The notes: a model not told the origin generated them from the letters alone. A DNA stretch of 35,339 nt from Erythrobacter sp. (GCA_024642565.1 JAHEAV010000022.1:1-35339); one strand, 5' to 3'. Positions 1-8,637 are shown, numbered from the stretch's first letter. Numbers and translations are program-made.

Positions 1-86
1 TGGTGCGGGTGACTGGACTCGAACCAGCACGATCAAAGATCAGGGGATTTTAAGTCCCCGGCGTCTACCATTCCGCCACACCCGCA
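1..86 (-). tRNA. tRNA-Leu (anticodon UAA)
   Basis: Read on the minus strand this folds as a tRNA with a long variable arm, typical of class II tRNAs. The 7-bp acceptor stem pairs bases 80-86 with bases 4-10, and CCA is encoded at 1-3. The anticodon stem GGGGA/TCCCC encloses loop CTTAAAA, giving anticodon TAA (UAA), which reads UUA/UUG leucine codons. The TPsiC loop GTTCGAGTC is standard. The 3' end coincides with the window edge but the gene is complete. Confidence 0.97.
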
Positions 87-87
87 G

Positions 88-111
88 TGCTGGCGCCCTA
101 GCGCGCCAGCA
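88..111 (-). other. Hairpin abutting the 5' end of tRNA-Leu
   Basis: Bases 88-96 and 103-111 form a perfect 9-bp inverted repeat (TGCTGGCGC/GCGCCAGCA) around a 6-base loop. It lies one base from the mature 5' end of the tRNA and downstream of ihfB on the same strand. It has no T-run, so it is not a classical intrinsic terminator. It could be an attenuated stop for ihfB transcripts or a leader stem in the pre-tRNA. Confidence 0.55.
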
Positions 112-177
112 AGCCGGTGCCAATATGGTATCATTCAAAGCGAAGGGCTGGCGCCATTCGCAGGTCAGGGAGCGCGA

Positions 178-459
178 TCAGTCAGCGTTTAGACGCTGCC
201 GCATTTCCTTGCCTGGCTTGAAGTAGGGCACGCTCTTGCCCGGAACATCGACCGATTCACCCGTGCGAGGATTGCGCCCCTTGCGTGCGCCGCGTTCACG
301 TGTCGAAAAGGCACCAAAGCCGCGCAGTTCCACGCGCCCGCCATCGGTGAGCCGCTGTGCAACTTCTTCGAAAAAGATATCGACAACCTGCTCGACTTCA
401 TCAGCGCGCAGTTCAGGATTATCCTTGGCAAGTGCCTGCAACAATTCCGATCTGATCAT
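178..459 (-). CDS. ihfB: Integration host factor beta subunit
   Basis: A 93-residue HU/IHF-family DNA-bending protein. The C-terminal half carries the DNA-binding beta arm with the signature GFGAF (about residues 48-52) and the RNPRTGE arm tip (about 62-68), where the conserved proline intercalates into DNA. The sequence fits IHF-beta rather than HU (VELRGFG, YFKPGKEMR). IHF-beta pairs with IHF-alpha to bend DNA at specific sites in recombination, replication and promoter architecture; ihfA is not in this window. I chose the ATG at 457-459 because it gives the family length and follows GGGGGAGAG at good spacing; the frame stays open far upstream but without family resemblance. An 18-bp palindrome lies 46 bases upstream and may regulate it. 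Confidence 0.95.
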   Translation of the reverse strand: MIRSELLQALAKDNPELRADEVEQVVDIFFEEVAQRLTDGGRVELRGFGAFSTRERGARKGRNPRTGESVDVPGKSVPYFKPGKEMRQRLNAD

Positions 460-505
460 TATTCTCTCCCCCGCTCGGCCTAATTGGCGCGAGCTAGCAA
501 TCTGA

Positions 506-523
506 TGCCGTAATCTTACGGCA
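506..523. promoter_or_regulatory. Perfect 18-bp palindrome upstream of ihfB
   Basis: TGCCGTAA-TC-TTACGGCA: two perfect 8-base arms around a 2-base centre. It lies in the gap between ihfB and the GntR-type regulator gene, 46 bases before the ihfB start codon. The very short centre and lack of a following T-run argue for a dimeric repressor operator rather than a terminator. The cognate protein is unknown; the neighbouring GntR-family regulator is an obvious candidate but this is inference. Confidence 0.6.
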
Positions 524-613
524 AAAATCACGACCCTTGAGGGCAAAATGGCAGACTGTAGGGCGCTGTGCAATATACCATCGGAATAATAGGCAAATTT
601 CCTGCAGCGGCGA

Positions 614-958
614 TCAGGTTGCTGGGTGGAGCAGTTCCGCCGGCTTGATCCCGAGCCGCTGCATTCGCGCGACGATTTCGGGCCATTCGCGGGCAATGAA
701 TGCCGCCCGCTCCGTACTGCGCAGTTTGGCCGCTGCACCGCGCACCACATACATGCCAACCCCGCGCTGAACTTCGACCAGTCCATCGGCTTGAAATTGT
801 TGATAAGCCTTGGCCACTGTCAGCGGATTGGCGCCCTGGGCCGCGGCAAAGGCCCGTACGGACGGCAGCATTTCCCCTTCCCTGTATTCCCCTTCGATAA
901 TAGCGGCCGCGATGAGATCGCGAAGCTTGAGATAAACAGGACGGCTTTGCTGGGTCAT
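614..958 (-). CDS. GntR-family regulator, YtrA-like short form
   Basis: A 114-residue protein with an N-terminal GntR winged helix-turn-helix (about residues 5-75; the segment around LPSVRAFAAAQGANPLTVAKAYQ is the recognition region) and only a short helical tail instead of the large effector domain of FadR or HutC types. This is the YtrA layout, in which the tail mainly dimerises. YtrA members often repress a divergent or downstream transport operon and themselves. Two ATGs are in tandem (956-958 and 959-961); the inner one has AAGGA at 6-base spacing and was preferred. It is divergent from the peptide transporter gene and lies upstream of ihfB. Its real targets cannot be read from sequence. 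Confidence 0.88.
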   Translation of the reverse strand: MTQQSRPVYLKLRDLIAAAIIEGEYREGEMLPSVRAFAAAQGANPLTVAKAYQQFQADGLVEVQRGVGMYVVRGAAAKLRSTERAAFIAREWPEIVARMQRLGIKPAELLHPAT

Positions 959-969
959 CATGATTCCTT

Positions 970-985
970 ACTTAGGTGCATCAGT
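970..985. promoter_or_regulatory. Imperfect palindrome, candidate autoregulatory operator
   Basis: On the minus strand the sequence ACTGATGCACCTAAGT is an imperfect dyad (ACTnAnGnnCnTnAGT). It sits between the GntR gene start and a TATTAT -10-like hexamer at 989-994 on the same strand. Placement just downstream of a promoter fits self-repression, but the -35 is unclear, so this is tentative. Confidence 0.3.
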
Positions 986-1046
986 GCCATAATACAGCGC
1001 GGCGCGTCAAGGCCCGGAGGAAAGCGGTGGTTTCACCCACATGGGC

Positions 1047-1077
1047 AGTTTCGTTAGAAACTATCGCTTCACAAGCG
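1047..1077 (+). promoter_or_regulatory. Two tandem inverted repeats upstream of the peptide transporter
   Basis: AGTTTC-GTTA-GAAACT (1047-1062) is followed three bases later by CGCTT-CAC-AAGCG (1065-1077). Both have perfect arms. They lie about 90-120 bases before the transporter ATG in a 208-base divergent gap, so they could be protein-binding sites or leader hairpins. No terminator T-run follows. Confidence 0.35.
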
Positions 1078-1166
1078 CGAAACAGCCGTTAGGTTGCCGG
1101 TTTGCGATCCCCGCGCCAAGCCGGTGGACGCAGGGGTTCAGGGTTAGACAAAGGGTTATCAGCGCA

Positions 1167-2738
1167 ATGGCAACGAAATACGCCGAGGACGGAAATTCGG
1201 CAGGCACAATTTTGGGTCATCCCAAGGGATTGTTTGTCCTGTTCTTCGCCGAGATGTGGGAACGCTTCTCCTATTACGGCATGCGCGCGCTGCTGATTTT
1301 CTATCTGACCAAGCACTGGTTATTTTCTGACAGTGATGCCGGGATCATCTACGGTGCCTACACCGCGCTGGTCTATATCACGCCGGTGGTCGGCGGGTAT
1401 CTCGCCGATAAATGGCTGGGCCAGCGAAAAGCGGTCTTGTTTGGCGCCATCCTGCTAACCTTCGGCCATTTCATTATGGGTATCGAAGGAAACGGCGGCC
1501 AGGACCCGGCAGCTTTGAACATTTTCTGGCTGGCACTGGCCTTCATCATTGTCGGCGCCGGCTTCCTGAAAGCCAATATCTCGGTCATCGTCGGCCAACT
1601 TTATCCGCGAACCGACGCCCGCCGCGACCCCGCTTACACCATTTTTTACATGGGCATTAATCTCGGCGCCTTCCTCGGTTCGCTGCTGTGCGGCTATATC
1701 GGTGAAACCTATGGCTGGTCGTACGGCTTCGGGCTGGCGGGCGTGGGCATGTTGCTTGGCCTGATCGTGTTTATCTGGGGCAAACCGCTGTTGCTTGGCC
1801 GCGGCGAACCGTCCCAGCCACTCAGCCGGGGGACCGAATGGGGCCTCTACGCAGTCGGCCTTGCGCTGGTCGCATTGTGTTGGTGGATGGTGCAGAACCA
1901 GTCGATCGTGGGCACCTTCCTGGGCGTTTTTGGCGGCATTCTGGTGACCTATGTTCTGGGTGTTGCCGTCATAAAGTTACCTTCCGAAGACCGTGATCGA
2001 ATCTTCGCCGCGATGTTCCTGATCTTTGTATCAATCGTGTTCTGGGCCTTGTTCGAACAGGCTGGCAATTCGCTTAGCCTGTTCACGGACCGGCATGTTG
2101 ACCGTGCAGGCGTTCCGGCGTCGGTTTTCCAGTCACTCAATGCTGCCTATATCTTCCTGCTTGCGCCGGTCTTCGCGTGGTTGTGGACGACCTTGGGGAA
2201 ACGCGGCCTTGAACCATCTGCTCCATTCAAATTTGGCCTGGGCGTGGTGCAGGTTGGCATCGGCTTCCTTGTGCTGGTGTGGGGCGCGAATGCCGCGGGT
2301 GCCAATGCGGCAGTTCCCGTGGTGTTCATTTTCCTTCTCTATCTGCTGCACACGACGGGCGAACTGTGCCTGTCGCCTGTGGGCCTTTCCGCGATGAACC
2401 GCCTGACCCCGTCGCATATGGCCAGTCTGATGATGGGCACCTGGTTCTTTGCTTCGGCAACGGGCAATTTCGCTGCGGGCCTGATCTCGGCTGCGGCCGG
2501 GGGTGAAGGGCTGGAAGGCGAAGAGGCGGGCCGCGAACTGGTGCTCAGCGTGTATTCCACCGTAGGCTGGTATGCGATCGGTATCGGCGTGGTCGTTCTG
2601 GTCATCAGCCCGCTGGTCAAGAAGCTGATGCATCTCGACACTCTGCAAGACGACGATGCTGATGCTGGCCACGTTTCCGGCGAAGCCGGATTGGGCGAAC
2701 CCCAGGCAGCGGGCGTTCACCCAGCGTCGAACCAGTAA
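1167..2738 (+). CDS. POT-family proton-coupled peptide transporter
   Basis: A 523-residue inner-membrane protein of the POT/PTR2 (proton-dependent oligopeptide transporter) family in the major facilitator superfamily. The hallmark ExxERFxYYG motif is present at residues 29-38 in the first transmembrane helix, and the second signature region (GAGFLKANISVIVGQLY) is at about 132-150. Hydrophobic segments repeat through to about residue 490, and the C-terminus is a hydrophilic tail. The family imports di- and tripeptides with protons. The start ATG at 1167 was chosen because the upstream extension of the frame is not membrane-like and the family begins shortly before the ExxER motif. It is followed 30 bases later by two secreted amidohydrolase-fold genes, suggesting uptake of products released in the periplasm. 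Confidence 0.93.
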   Translation: MATKYAEDGNSAGTILGHPKGLFVLFFAEMWERFSYYGMRALLIFYLTKHWLFSDSDAGIIYGAYTALVYITPVVGGYLADKWLGQRKAVLFGAILLTFGHFIMGIEGNGGQDPAALNIFWLALAFIIVGAGFLKANISVIVGQLYPRTDARRDPAYTIFYMGINLGAFLGSLLCGYIGETYGWSYGFGLAGVGMLLGLIVFIWGKPLLLGRGEPSQPLSRGTEWGLYAVGLALVALCWWMVQNQSIVGTFLGVFGGILVTYVLGVAVIKLPSEDRDRIFAAMFLIFVSIVFWALFEQAGNSLSLFTDRHVDRAGVPASVFQSLNAAYIFLLAPVFAWLWTTLGKRGLEPSAPFKFGLGVVQVGIGFLVLVWGANAAGANAAVPVVFIFLLYLLHTTGELCLSPVGLSAMNRLTPSHMASLMMGTWFFASATGNFAAGLISAAAGGEGLEGEEAGRELVLSVYSTVGWYAIGIGVVVLVISPLVKKLMHLDTLQDDDADAGHVSGEAGLGEPQAAGVHPASNQ

Positions 2739-2768
2739 GTCTTAACATTGAAAATAGGGGTCTACCCA

Positions 2769-4145
2769 ATGCAGTTTCGCACCTTGGCATTGCTGGGGGG
2801 CATGATCGCGCTCGCGGCTTGCTCAACCACTGGGGACAGCCGGCCTGGCACATCATCAAAGAATGCCGCTACAGAAAACGGCGCCCCTTTCCCGTCAACT
2901 TATAAACCCTACCCCGGCGTACCAACCGCGCTGGTCGGCGCGACCGTGTTTGATGGTGCTGGCGCAAAGATTGAGAACGGCACCGTGTTGCTTGCTGGCG
3001 GCAAAGTGGTTGCAATTGGCGGGCCGGACCTTGCCATTCCGGCGGAATACACCCGGATCGACGGGGTGGGCAAATTCGTCACCCCCGGGGTAATCGACAT
3101 CCATTCGCACCTTGGCGACTATGCCAGCCCTGCGGTTGAGGCCAATTCGGATGGGAATGAAGCGACCAGCCCGACAACCCCGGAAGTCTGGGCCGAACAT
3201 TCGGTCTGGCCGCAGGACCCCGGATTCAGCCGCGCGCTGGCCAATGGCGGGGTAACATCGCTGCAGATCCTGCCCGGATCGGCCAATTTGATGGGTGGCC
3301 GCTCGGTCACGCTCAAGAATATTCCCAGCCGCACGGTCCAGGGGATGAAGTTCCCCGGAGCTCCTTACGGTTTCAAGATGGCGTGCGGCGAAAATCCCAA
3401 GCGCGTCTACGGCGGAAAGGGCAGAATGCCCTCGACCCGCATGGGCAACTTTGCGGTCAATCGGCAGACCTGGCTCGATGCCAAGAAATACGCCGCCGGG
3501 GACCGCAAGAATCGCGATCTTGCCAAGGAAACTCTTGCCGGGGCGCTCGACGGGCAAATCCTGGTTCACAACCACTGTTACCGGGCCGACGAGATGGCAC
3601 TGGTAATCGATATGGCCAAGGAAATGGGCTACAAGGTCAGCGCATTCCACCATGCTGTTGAAAGCTACAAGATCGGCGACCTGCTCAAGGAAAACGATAT
3701 TTGCTCCGCGATCTGGGCAGACTGGTATGGCTTCAAGATGGAAAGCTATGACGGGATTCCCGAAAACGCTGCCATCCTGCAACGCGAAGGGGCCTGCGTG
3801 GTGATCCATTCGGATGATGCCAACGGTATCCAGCGCTTGAATCAGGAAGCGGCCAAGGCACAGGCTTCAGGGCGGCGGATGGGCATTACCATTGCGGATG
3901 CGGACGTGATTTCGTGGTTCACGCGCAATCCAGCCAAGGCAATGGGCATCGACAAGCAGACGGGCAGTCTCGAGGCCGGTAAAATGGCGGATGTCGTCCT
4001 GTGGAACGGAAATCCGCTGTCGATTTACTCGCGGCCGGAAAAGGTCTGGATCGATGGCGCCCTGATGTATGATTACGACAATCCCAAAATGCGGCCTGTG
4101 AGCGATTTCGAGCTTGGCCAACCCGGCGAAGGAGACGTGAAATGA
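2769..4145 (+). CDS. Lipoprotein amidohydrolase (metal-dependent)
   Basis: A 458-residue exported member of the amidohydrolase superfamily (imidazolonepropionase/prolidase-like branch). The N-terminus is a lipoprotein signal with lipobox LAAC and lipidated Cys18, so it is probably membrane-anchored facing the periplasm. Metal-site motifs are intact: HSH (112-114) after beta-strand 1, a possible bridging Lys in GFKMACGEN (about 203-209), HNH (267-269), FHH (293-295) and HSDD (347-350). The composite small beta-domain is split between about residues 53-100 and 400-435. Relatives of this branch hydrolyse dipeptides or amide/lactam bonds; the substrate is not deducible. The ATG at 2769 is preferred over the one at 2748 because GGGG lies 8 bases before it and it starts directly at the signal peptide. 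Its stop overlaps the next start (ATGA). Confidence 0.88.
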   Translation: MQFRTLALLGGMIALAACSTTGDSRPGTSSKNAATENGAPFPSTYKPYPGVPTALVGATVFDGAGAKIENGTVLLAGGKVVAIGGPDLAIPAEYTRIDGVGKFVTPGVIDIHSHLGDYASPAVEANSDGNEATSPTTPEVWAEHSVWPQDPGFSRALANGGVTSLQILPGSANLMGGRSVTLKNIPSRTVQGMKFPGAPYGFKMACGENPKRVYGGKGRMPSTRMGNFAVNRQTWLDAKKYAAGDRKNRDLAKETLAGALDGQILVHNHCYRADEMALVIDMAKEMGYKVSAFHHAVESYKIGDLLKENDICSAIWADWYGFKMESYDGIPENAAILQREGACVVIHSDDANGIQRLNQEAAKAQASGRRMGITIADADVISWFTRNPAKAMGIDKQTGSLEAGKMADVVLWNGNPLSIYSRPEKVWIDGALMYDYDNPKMRPVSDFELGQPGEGDVK

Positions 4146-5437
4146 CGGCACGCAGATTCCTTCTGGCCGCGGTTTCCCTGATCGCTTTGCCGCAGGTCGT
4201 GCACGCGCAGGACTTCGTGATCACCAACGCCACGGTGGCCAAAGGAGACGGCAGCGAGCCGATTTCAGGCGGCGTGGTCGAAGTGCGCGGCGGTAAAGTG
4301 GTCTATGCCGGGCCCGCTATGGGCCAAGCGATGGAAACCGATACGGTCATCGATGTGGCCGGGATGTGGGTAACGCCGGGCATCTTTGCGGCGGTGACGG
4401 ATATCGGCCTCGCCGACGTAGGCGGGGTCAGCGAAAGCAACGATACCAGCGCCAACAGTTCCCCCTTCAACGCGGCTCTGGATGTGGCCACATCGATCAA
4501 TCCATCATCGCAGGATATCGCCGTGACACGGGTTGGCGGGGTTACCCGGGCCACGGTTGCCCCATCACCGGGCAAATCAATTTTCGCCGGTCAGGGTGCG
4601 CTGATCGATACCGGTGCCGATCCCGATGCGGTGACTGAGGCACGCGCGTTCCAGCTGGTGACACTTGGCGAAGGCGGTGCACGGCTGGCAGGCGGAAGCC
4701 GTGTGGCCAGCGAAGTCACCTTGCGCAATGCATTGCGTGAAGCGCGCGCCTTTGCCGATGGCAAATGGGGCGGCGATGACGCCATGCTGACCCGCGCAGA
4801 CGCCGCCGCTCTCGGCCCAGTGGTGGCCGGGAAACAAAAGCTCTACATTCGGGTCGAACGCGCGTCGGATATCCGCACTTTGCTGGCGATGAAGCAAGAG
4901 TTTCAACAGCTCGATATGGTGCTGGTCGGGGTGAGTGAAGGCTGGCTGGTGGCCAAGGAACTGGCCGCTTCCGGTGTGCCCGTTATCGCCGACCCGCTCG
5001 ATGATTTGCCGTCCAGTTTTGAACAGCTTGCTGCCACGCAAAGCAATGTCGGGCGCATGACACAGGCGGGGGTCAAGGTTGCGATCGGCGGCATTGCTGC
5101 ATTCGATCAGCCGCGCAATCTGAAACAATATGCCGGTAATCTGGTCGCCTTGCAGAAGGTGCCGCGCGCTGCTGGGCTAAGCTGGGGGCAAGCGCTCGCT
5201 TCGATCACTTCTATACCAGCCGCAATCAGCGGCATGGGCGGCAAGCTGGGCGTCCTCGCGCCGGGTGCAGCGGCGGATGTGGTGGTGTGGGACGGTGACC
5301 CGCTCGAGCTTTCCTCTGCGCCGGTGCACGTGTTTATCGACGGGGTGCAACAACCTCTGGAAAACCATCAGACCCGCCTTCGTGACCGTTACAAGAACCT
5401 GGACGAGAGCGCCCTGCCCAAAGCCTATGACTGGTAG
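4142..5437 (+). CDS. Amidohydrolase-fold protein lacking metal ligands
   Basis: A 431-residue protein with a Sec signal peptide (cleavage near VVHAQ, residues 19-23). It has the family frame of amidohydrolases: the opening beta-domain (FVITNATV...GGVVEVRGGKVVYAG), the WVTPGI turn (76-81) and the closing GVLAPGAAADVVVWDGDPLELSSAP segment. The metal site is gone: where HxH is expected after VTPG the sequence reads IFAAVTDIGL, and the later His and HSDD positions carry no matching residues. It is probably a catalytically inactive partner of the preceding enzyme, to which it is tied by a 4-base ATGA overlap. A different chemistry cannot be excluded. It may form a heteromer or bind the same substrate in the periplasm. 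Confidence 0.85.
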   Translation: MTARRFLLAAVSLIALPQVVHAQDFVITNATVAKGDGSEPISGGVVEVRGGKVVYAGPAMGQAMETDTVIDVAGMWVTPGIFAAVTDIGLADVGGVSESNDTSANSSPFNAALDVATSINPSSQDIAVTRVGGVTRATVAPSPGKSIFAGQGALIDTGADPDAVTEARAFQLVTLGEGGARLAGGSRVASEVTLRNALREARAFADGKWGGDDAMLTRADAAALGPVVAGKQKLYIRVERASDIRTLLAMKQEFQQLDMVLVGVSEGWLVAKELAASGVPVIADPLDDLPSSFEQLAATQSNVGRMTQAGVKVAIGGIAAFDQPRNLKQYAGNLVALQKVPRAAGLSWGQALASITSIPAAISGMGGKLGVLAPGAAADVVVWDGDPLELSSAPVHVFIDGVQQPLENHQTRLRDRYKNLDESALPKAYDW

Positions 5438-5469
5438 GTGCAATCACCAATTTCACTGGGAGTAGCACT

Positions 5470-6156
5470 ATGGACCCTGCACTGACATCGCTTGTCGCGG
5501 CCTGCGCCGCCCTTGTTGGTACGCATTTCGCAATGTCACACCCACTGCGCGCAGTCATGGTGCGGGCGCTGGGCGCTGCGGGTTTCCAGATTGTCTACAG
5601 CCTGGTCAGCCTGGCTGCGCTGGCCTGGATCTATCTCGCCTTCACCGCTGTTGGCGCGCCATCTGTGCCGTTGTGGAGCGGGTATGATGATTTCAGTTGG
5701 GGCGTTGGCAGTGCGCTCGCACTGCTTGGCATGGTGCTATATGCTGGATCGTTTCGCGGCAATCCGGCAATGCCGGCACCGGGGGCAGAACAGGCCGCCC
5801 GCGCAGAACCGGCAGGGGTTTTCCGCGTGACACGTCACCCGATGATGTGGGGTTTCGCCCTGATCGCACTGGGCCATCTCGTCGCCGCGCCGACCGCTCG
5901 CACGTTGGTGGTCATGACCAGCATGATCGTGCTCGCGCTTGTCGGCGCACGGCTGCAGGACGGCAAGAAGCAGGCGTTGATGGGTGATGCATGGCGCGCG
6001 TGGGAGAGCAAGACAAGCTTCGCCCCGCGCTGGTCCTACCTGTTGGAAGTGAAGCCCGCTCTGTGGTTGGCCGCGCTTGGGCTGTGGCTGGCGGTCACCT
6101 GGTTGCACGCACCTGCGGGCGGTATCGCAGCCGGCATCTGGCGCTGGGCCAGCTGA
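5470..6156 (+). CDS. NnrU-family integral membrane protein
   Basis: A 228-residue membrane protein of the NnrU family (related to the isoprenylcysteine methyltransferase-like/NnrU fold). Several hydrophobic helices are seen (about residues 4-22, 38-60, 76-92, 126-160 and 198-222), and the typical RVTRHPMMWGF motif is at about 119-129. NnrU was named from nitrite/nitric oxide reduction clusters, but the family is widespread outside denitrifiers and its activity is unknown. GGGAG lies 7 bases before the ATG. It follows the amidohydrolase pair by 32 bases and may share its transcript. It converges on dxs with only 13 bases between stops. Confidence 0.85.
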   Translation: MDPALTSLVAACAALVGTHFAMSHPLRAVMVRALGAAGFQIVYSLVSLAALAWIYLAFTAVGAPSVPLWSGYDDFSWGVGSALALLGMVLYAGSFRGNPAMPAPGAEQAARAEPAGVFRVTRHPMMWGFALIALGHLVAAPTARTLVVMTSMIVLALVGARLQDGKKQALMGDAWRAWESKTSFAPRWSYLLEVKPALWLAALGLWLAVTWLHAPAGGIAAGIWRWAS

Positions 6157-6169
6157 TAAGGCGAGAGGG

Positions 6170-8095
6170 CTAAGCCCGCGCCTCTTCGATACCGGCGGAA
6201 TTGTGCCGCAGTGTCTTCAGCACTGTGTCCACGATATGCGGCGCGTTGAGCCCGGCTTCGTCATATTGCCGGTCCGGCGAATCATGGTCCTGGAAAATGT
6301 CGGGCAGGCGCAATGTGCGGATCTTCAGGCCGCCATCGGTCAGGCCAAGGTCACTCGCCAAAGTCAGGACATGCGCGCCGAGGCCGCCGATGCTGCCTTC
6401 TTCCACCGTCACCACCACTTCATGCGTGCGCATCAATTTTTCGATCAATGCACTGTCGAGCGGCTTGGCAAAACGCAGGTCGGCAACCGTGGTCGAAAGG
6501 CCCTTGGCTTCCAATGTGTCAGCCGCTTTCATCGCTTCTGCCAACCGGGTTCCGAGGCTGAGCAAGGCGATCTTGGTGCCTTCGCGAACGATTCGGCCCT
6601 TGCCAATCGGCAGCAATTGGGGCGTTTCGGGCAATGGCACACCAACCCCGTTACCGCGCGGATATCGGAAGGCAATCGGGCCGCTGTCATGGCAGGCCGC
6701 AGTATAGGTCATGTGGACCAGTTCGGCTTCGTCCGCCGCCGCCATCACCACGAAATTGGGTAAGGTCGCCAGATAGGTAATGTCGAAGCTTCCGGCATGG
6801 GTTGCGCCGTCGGCACCGACCAGGCCTGCGCGGTCAATGGCAAAGCGGACCGGCAGGTTCTGGATTGCCACATCATGCACCACCTGATCGAAGGCCCGCT
6901 GCAGGAAGGTCGAATAGATCGCGCAGAACGGGCGCATGCCTTGCGCCGCCAAGCCCGCCGCAAACGTCACGCCATGCTGTTCGGCAATGCCGACATCGAA
7001 GGCACGATCCGGATGTGCCTTGGCAAATCTGTCCACCCCGGTGCCCGATGGCATCGCGGCTGTAATGGCGCAGATCAGCGGATCATCCTCAGCCAGTTTG
7101 GCCAAGGTTTCGCCAAAAACATTCTGGTAGGCAGGCGGGCCGCCGCCCGGCCCCTTGTCCTGTTTGCCGCTGATAATGTCGAATTTGGCGACACCATGAT
7201 ATTTGTCGGCGCTTTCTTCGGCCGGACCATAGCCCTTGCCCTTTTGCGTGACGACATGGACCAGAATCGGCCCCTGTTCACTATCGCGAACGTTTTCCAG
7301 GATCGGGATCAGATGATCGAGATTATGCCCGTCAATCGGGCCGACGTAATAGAAGCCCAATTCTTCAAACAAGGTTCCGCCGGTAACCATCCCACGCGTA
7401 AATTCTTCGGCCTTCTCCAGACCCGAATGGATTCTGCGGGAAAACTTCCGGGCCACCTTGGAAGCAAGGCTGCGCAAACCCAGATATTCGCTGGAGGATA
7501 CCATCCGCGCCAGATAGGCGGACAGCCCGCCCACCGGGGGGGCAATCGACATATCATTGTCGTTCAGGATCACCACCAGCCGGTTTCCCGCCTGTTCGGC
7601 ATTATTCATCGCCTCATAAGCCATGCCCGCGCTCATCGCGCCATCGCCGATGACTGCGATTGCCTTGCCCGGTGCGCCTGCCAGCTTGTTTGCCACCGCA
7701 AAGCCGAGACCGGCGCTGATCGAGGTGGAGCTGTGGGCTGCACCAAAGGGATCATATTCGCTTTCGCTGCGCTTGGTGAAGCCGCTTAGCCCGCCGCCCT
7801 GGCGCAGAGTGCGAATCTGGCCGCGCCGCCCGGTGAGGATCTTGTGCGGATAGGCCTGATGCCCGACATCCCAGATCAGCCGGTCTTCCGGAGTGTTGAA
7901 TACGTAATGGATCGCGGTGGTCAATTCGACCACGCCAAGTCCGGAACCCAGATGCCCGCCGGTACTGCCGACGGCAGAAATCATTTCCGCGCGCAGTTCA
8001 TCGGCCAATTGGCGGAGCTGTTTGGGTTTGAGCTTGCGCAGGTCGGCTGGTGTACCAACCGTATCCAGAAGCGGGGTATCGGGCCTTGAAGTCAT
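6170..8095 (-). CDS. dxs: 1-deoxy-D-xylulose-5-phosphate synthase
   Basis: A 641-residue thiamine-diphosphate enzyme that condenses pyruvate and glyceraldehyde 3-phosphate to DXP, the first step of the MEP pathway to isoprenoids. Visible motifs: GGHLGSGLG (46-54) with the N-terminal active-site His, [14 protein letters not shown] (77-90), and the ThDP/Mg motif GDGAMSAGM...NN (150-165). The central pyrimidine-binding domain and C-terminal transketolase domain ([12 protein letters not shown]) follow. Full family length. The ATG at 8093-8095 is chosen because the further upstream extension is not conserved in character; the Shine-Dalgarno is weak. In a pigmented sphingomonad this would feed carotenoid and quinone synthesis. 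It follows the Zur-like gene on the same strand with a 68-base gap. Confidence 0.97.
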   Translation of the reverse strand: MTSRPDTPLLDTVGTPADLRKLKPKQLRQLADELRAEMISAVGSTGGHLGSGLGVVELTTAIHYVFNTPEDRLIWDVGHQAYPHKILTGRRGQIRTLRQGGGLSGFTKRSESEYDPFGAAHSSTSISAGLGFAVANKLAGAPGKAIAVIGDGAMSAGMAYEAMNNAEQAGNRLVVILNDNDMSIAPPVGGLSAYLARMVSSSEYLGLRSLASKVARKFSRRIHSGLEKAEEFTRGMVTGGTLFEELGFYYVGPIDGHNLDHLIPILENVRDSEQGPILVHVVTQKGKGYGPAEESADKYHGVAKFDIISGKQDKGPGGGPPAYQNVFGETLAKLAEDDPLICAITAAMPSGTGVDRFAKAHPDRAFDVGIAEQHGVTFAAGLAAQGMRPFCAIYSTFLQRAFDQVVHDVAIQNLPVRFAIDRAGLVGADGATHAGSFDITYLATLPNFVVMAAADEAELVHMTYTAACHDSGPIAFRYPRGNGVGVPLPETPQLLPIGKGRIVREGTKIALLSLGTRLAEAMKAADTLEAKGLSTTVADLRFAKPLDSALIEKLMRTHEVVVTVEEGSIGGLGAHVLTLASDLGLTDGGLKIRTLRLPDIFQDHDSPDRQYDEAGLNAPHIVDTVLKTLRHNSAGIEEARA

Positions 8096-8163
8096 GCGCT
8101 GGGGTTTACACAGGGAATTCGCGCCTGTCGACAAACGACGCATCTGCGGAAATTTTCGTCAAA

Positions 8164-8637
8164 TTATTGGCAGGATTGGCACAGTCCGCGAATTTCCATG
8201 ATCGGTCGGACAGGTTTGAATTGCTGGGTCTGTGCAACAGTGCGAACCCGCGCCGAAACATCATCATCATCGACATGCGTGGCTTCCCCGCATTCATCAC
8301 ACACCAGAAAAATGCAGTCATGCGTGCATCCCGGATGCGTGTTGGCGAGGTAGGCATTGGCGCTTTCCACCCGCATCGCCAGATTGTTGGTCACAAACAG
8401 ATCAAGGATTCGGTAGACGCTGTTGGGCGCCACCCGCTTGCCTCGTGATTTGGAAAGATTATCGGCAATGTCATAGGCGGACGCCGGGCGTTCGTGACTT
8501 GCCAGTTCTTCGAATACGTCGGCCCGCATACCCGTCCACTGCTCGCCAGCCGCGGTCAGCGCGTTGCGAGCTGCTTCGACCAGTGTTTCGCCCGCATGTT
8601 CGGCGTGTCGGTGATGATGAACGGCCATTGGCCCCAT
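8164..8637 (-). CDS. Zur-like Fur-family transcriptional regulator
   Basis: A 157-residue Fur-superfamily repressor. The N-terminal winged helix (about residues 18-90, with SAYDIADNLSKSRGKRVAPNSVYRILDLF) is followed by a dimerisation domain with two structural-zinc CxxC pairs: CDEC (113-116) and CQSC (153-156). These, with the HPGCTHDC region (101-108), match the zinc-sensing Zur branch better than iron-sensing Fur. Zur binds DNA with zinc and represses uptake systems. A His-rich N-terminus (MAVHHHRHAEH) is notable. Start is ambiguous between ATG at 8635-8637 and ATG at 8626-8628; the GGGG just before the second could serve it. No zinc transporter is adjacent and no consensus Zur box was noticed. 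Confidence 0.87.
   Translation of the reverse strand: MGPMAVHHHRHAEHAGETLVEAARNALTAAGEQWTGMRADVFEELASHERPASAYDIADNLSKSRGKRVAPNSVYRILDLFVTNNLAMRVESANAYLANTHPGCTHDCIFLVCDECGEATHVDDDDVSARVRTVAQTQQFKPVRPIMEIRGLCQSCQ

Noticed and set aside
4142-5437. Decayed pseudogene for the second amidohydrolase
   Set aside because: The frame is intact over 431 codons with a good signal peptide and an operon overlap, so it looks maintained despite lost ligands.
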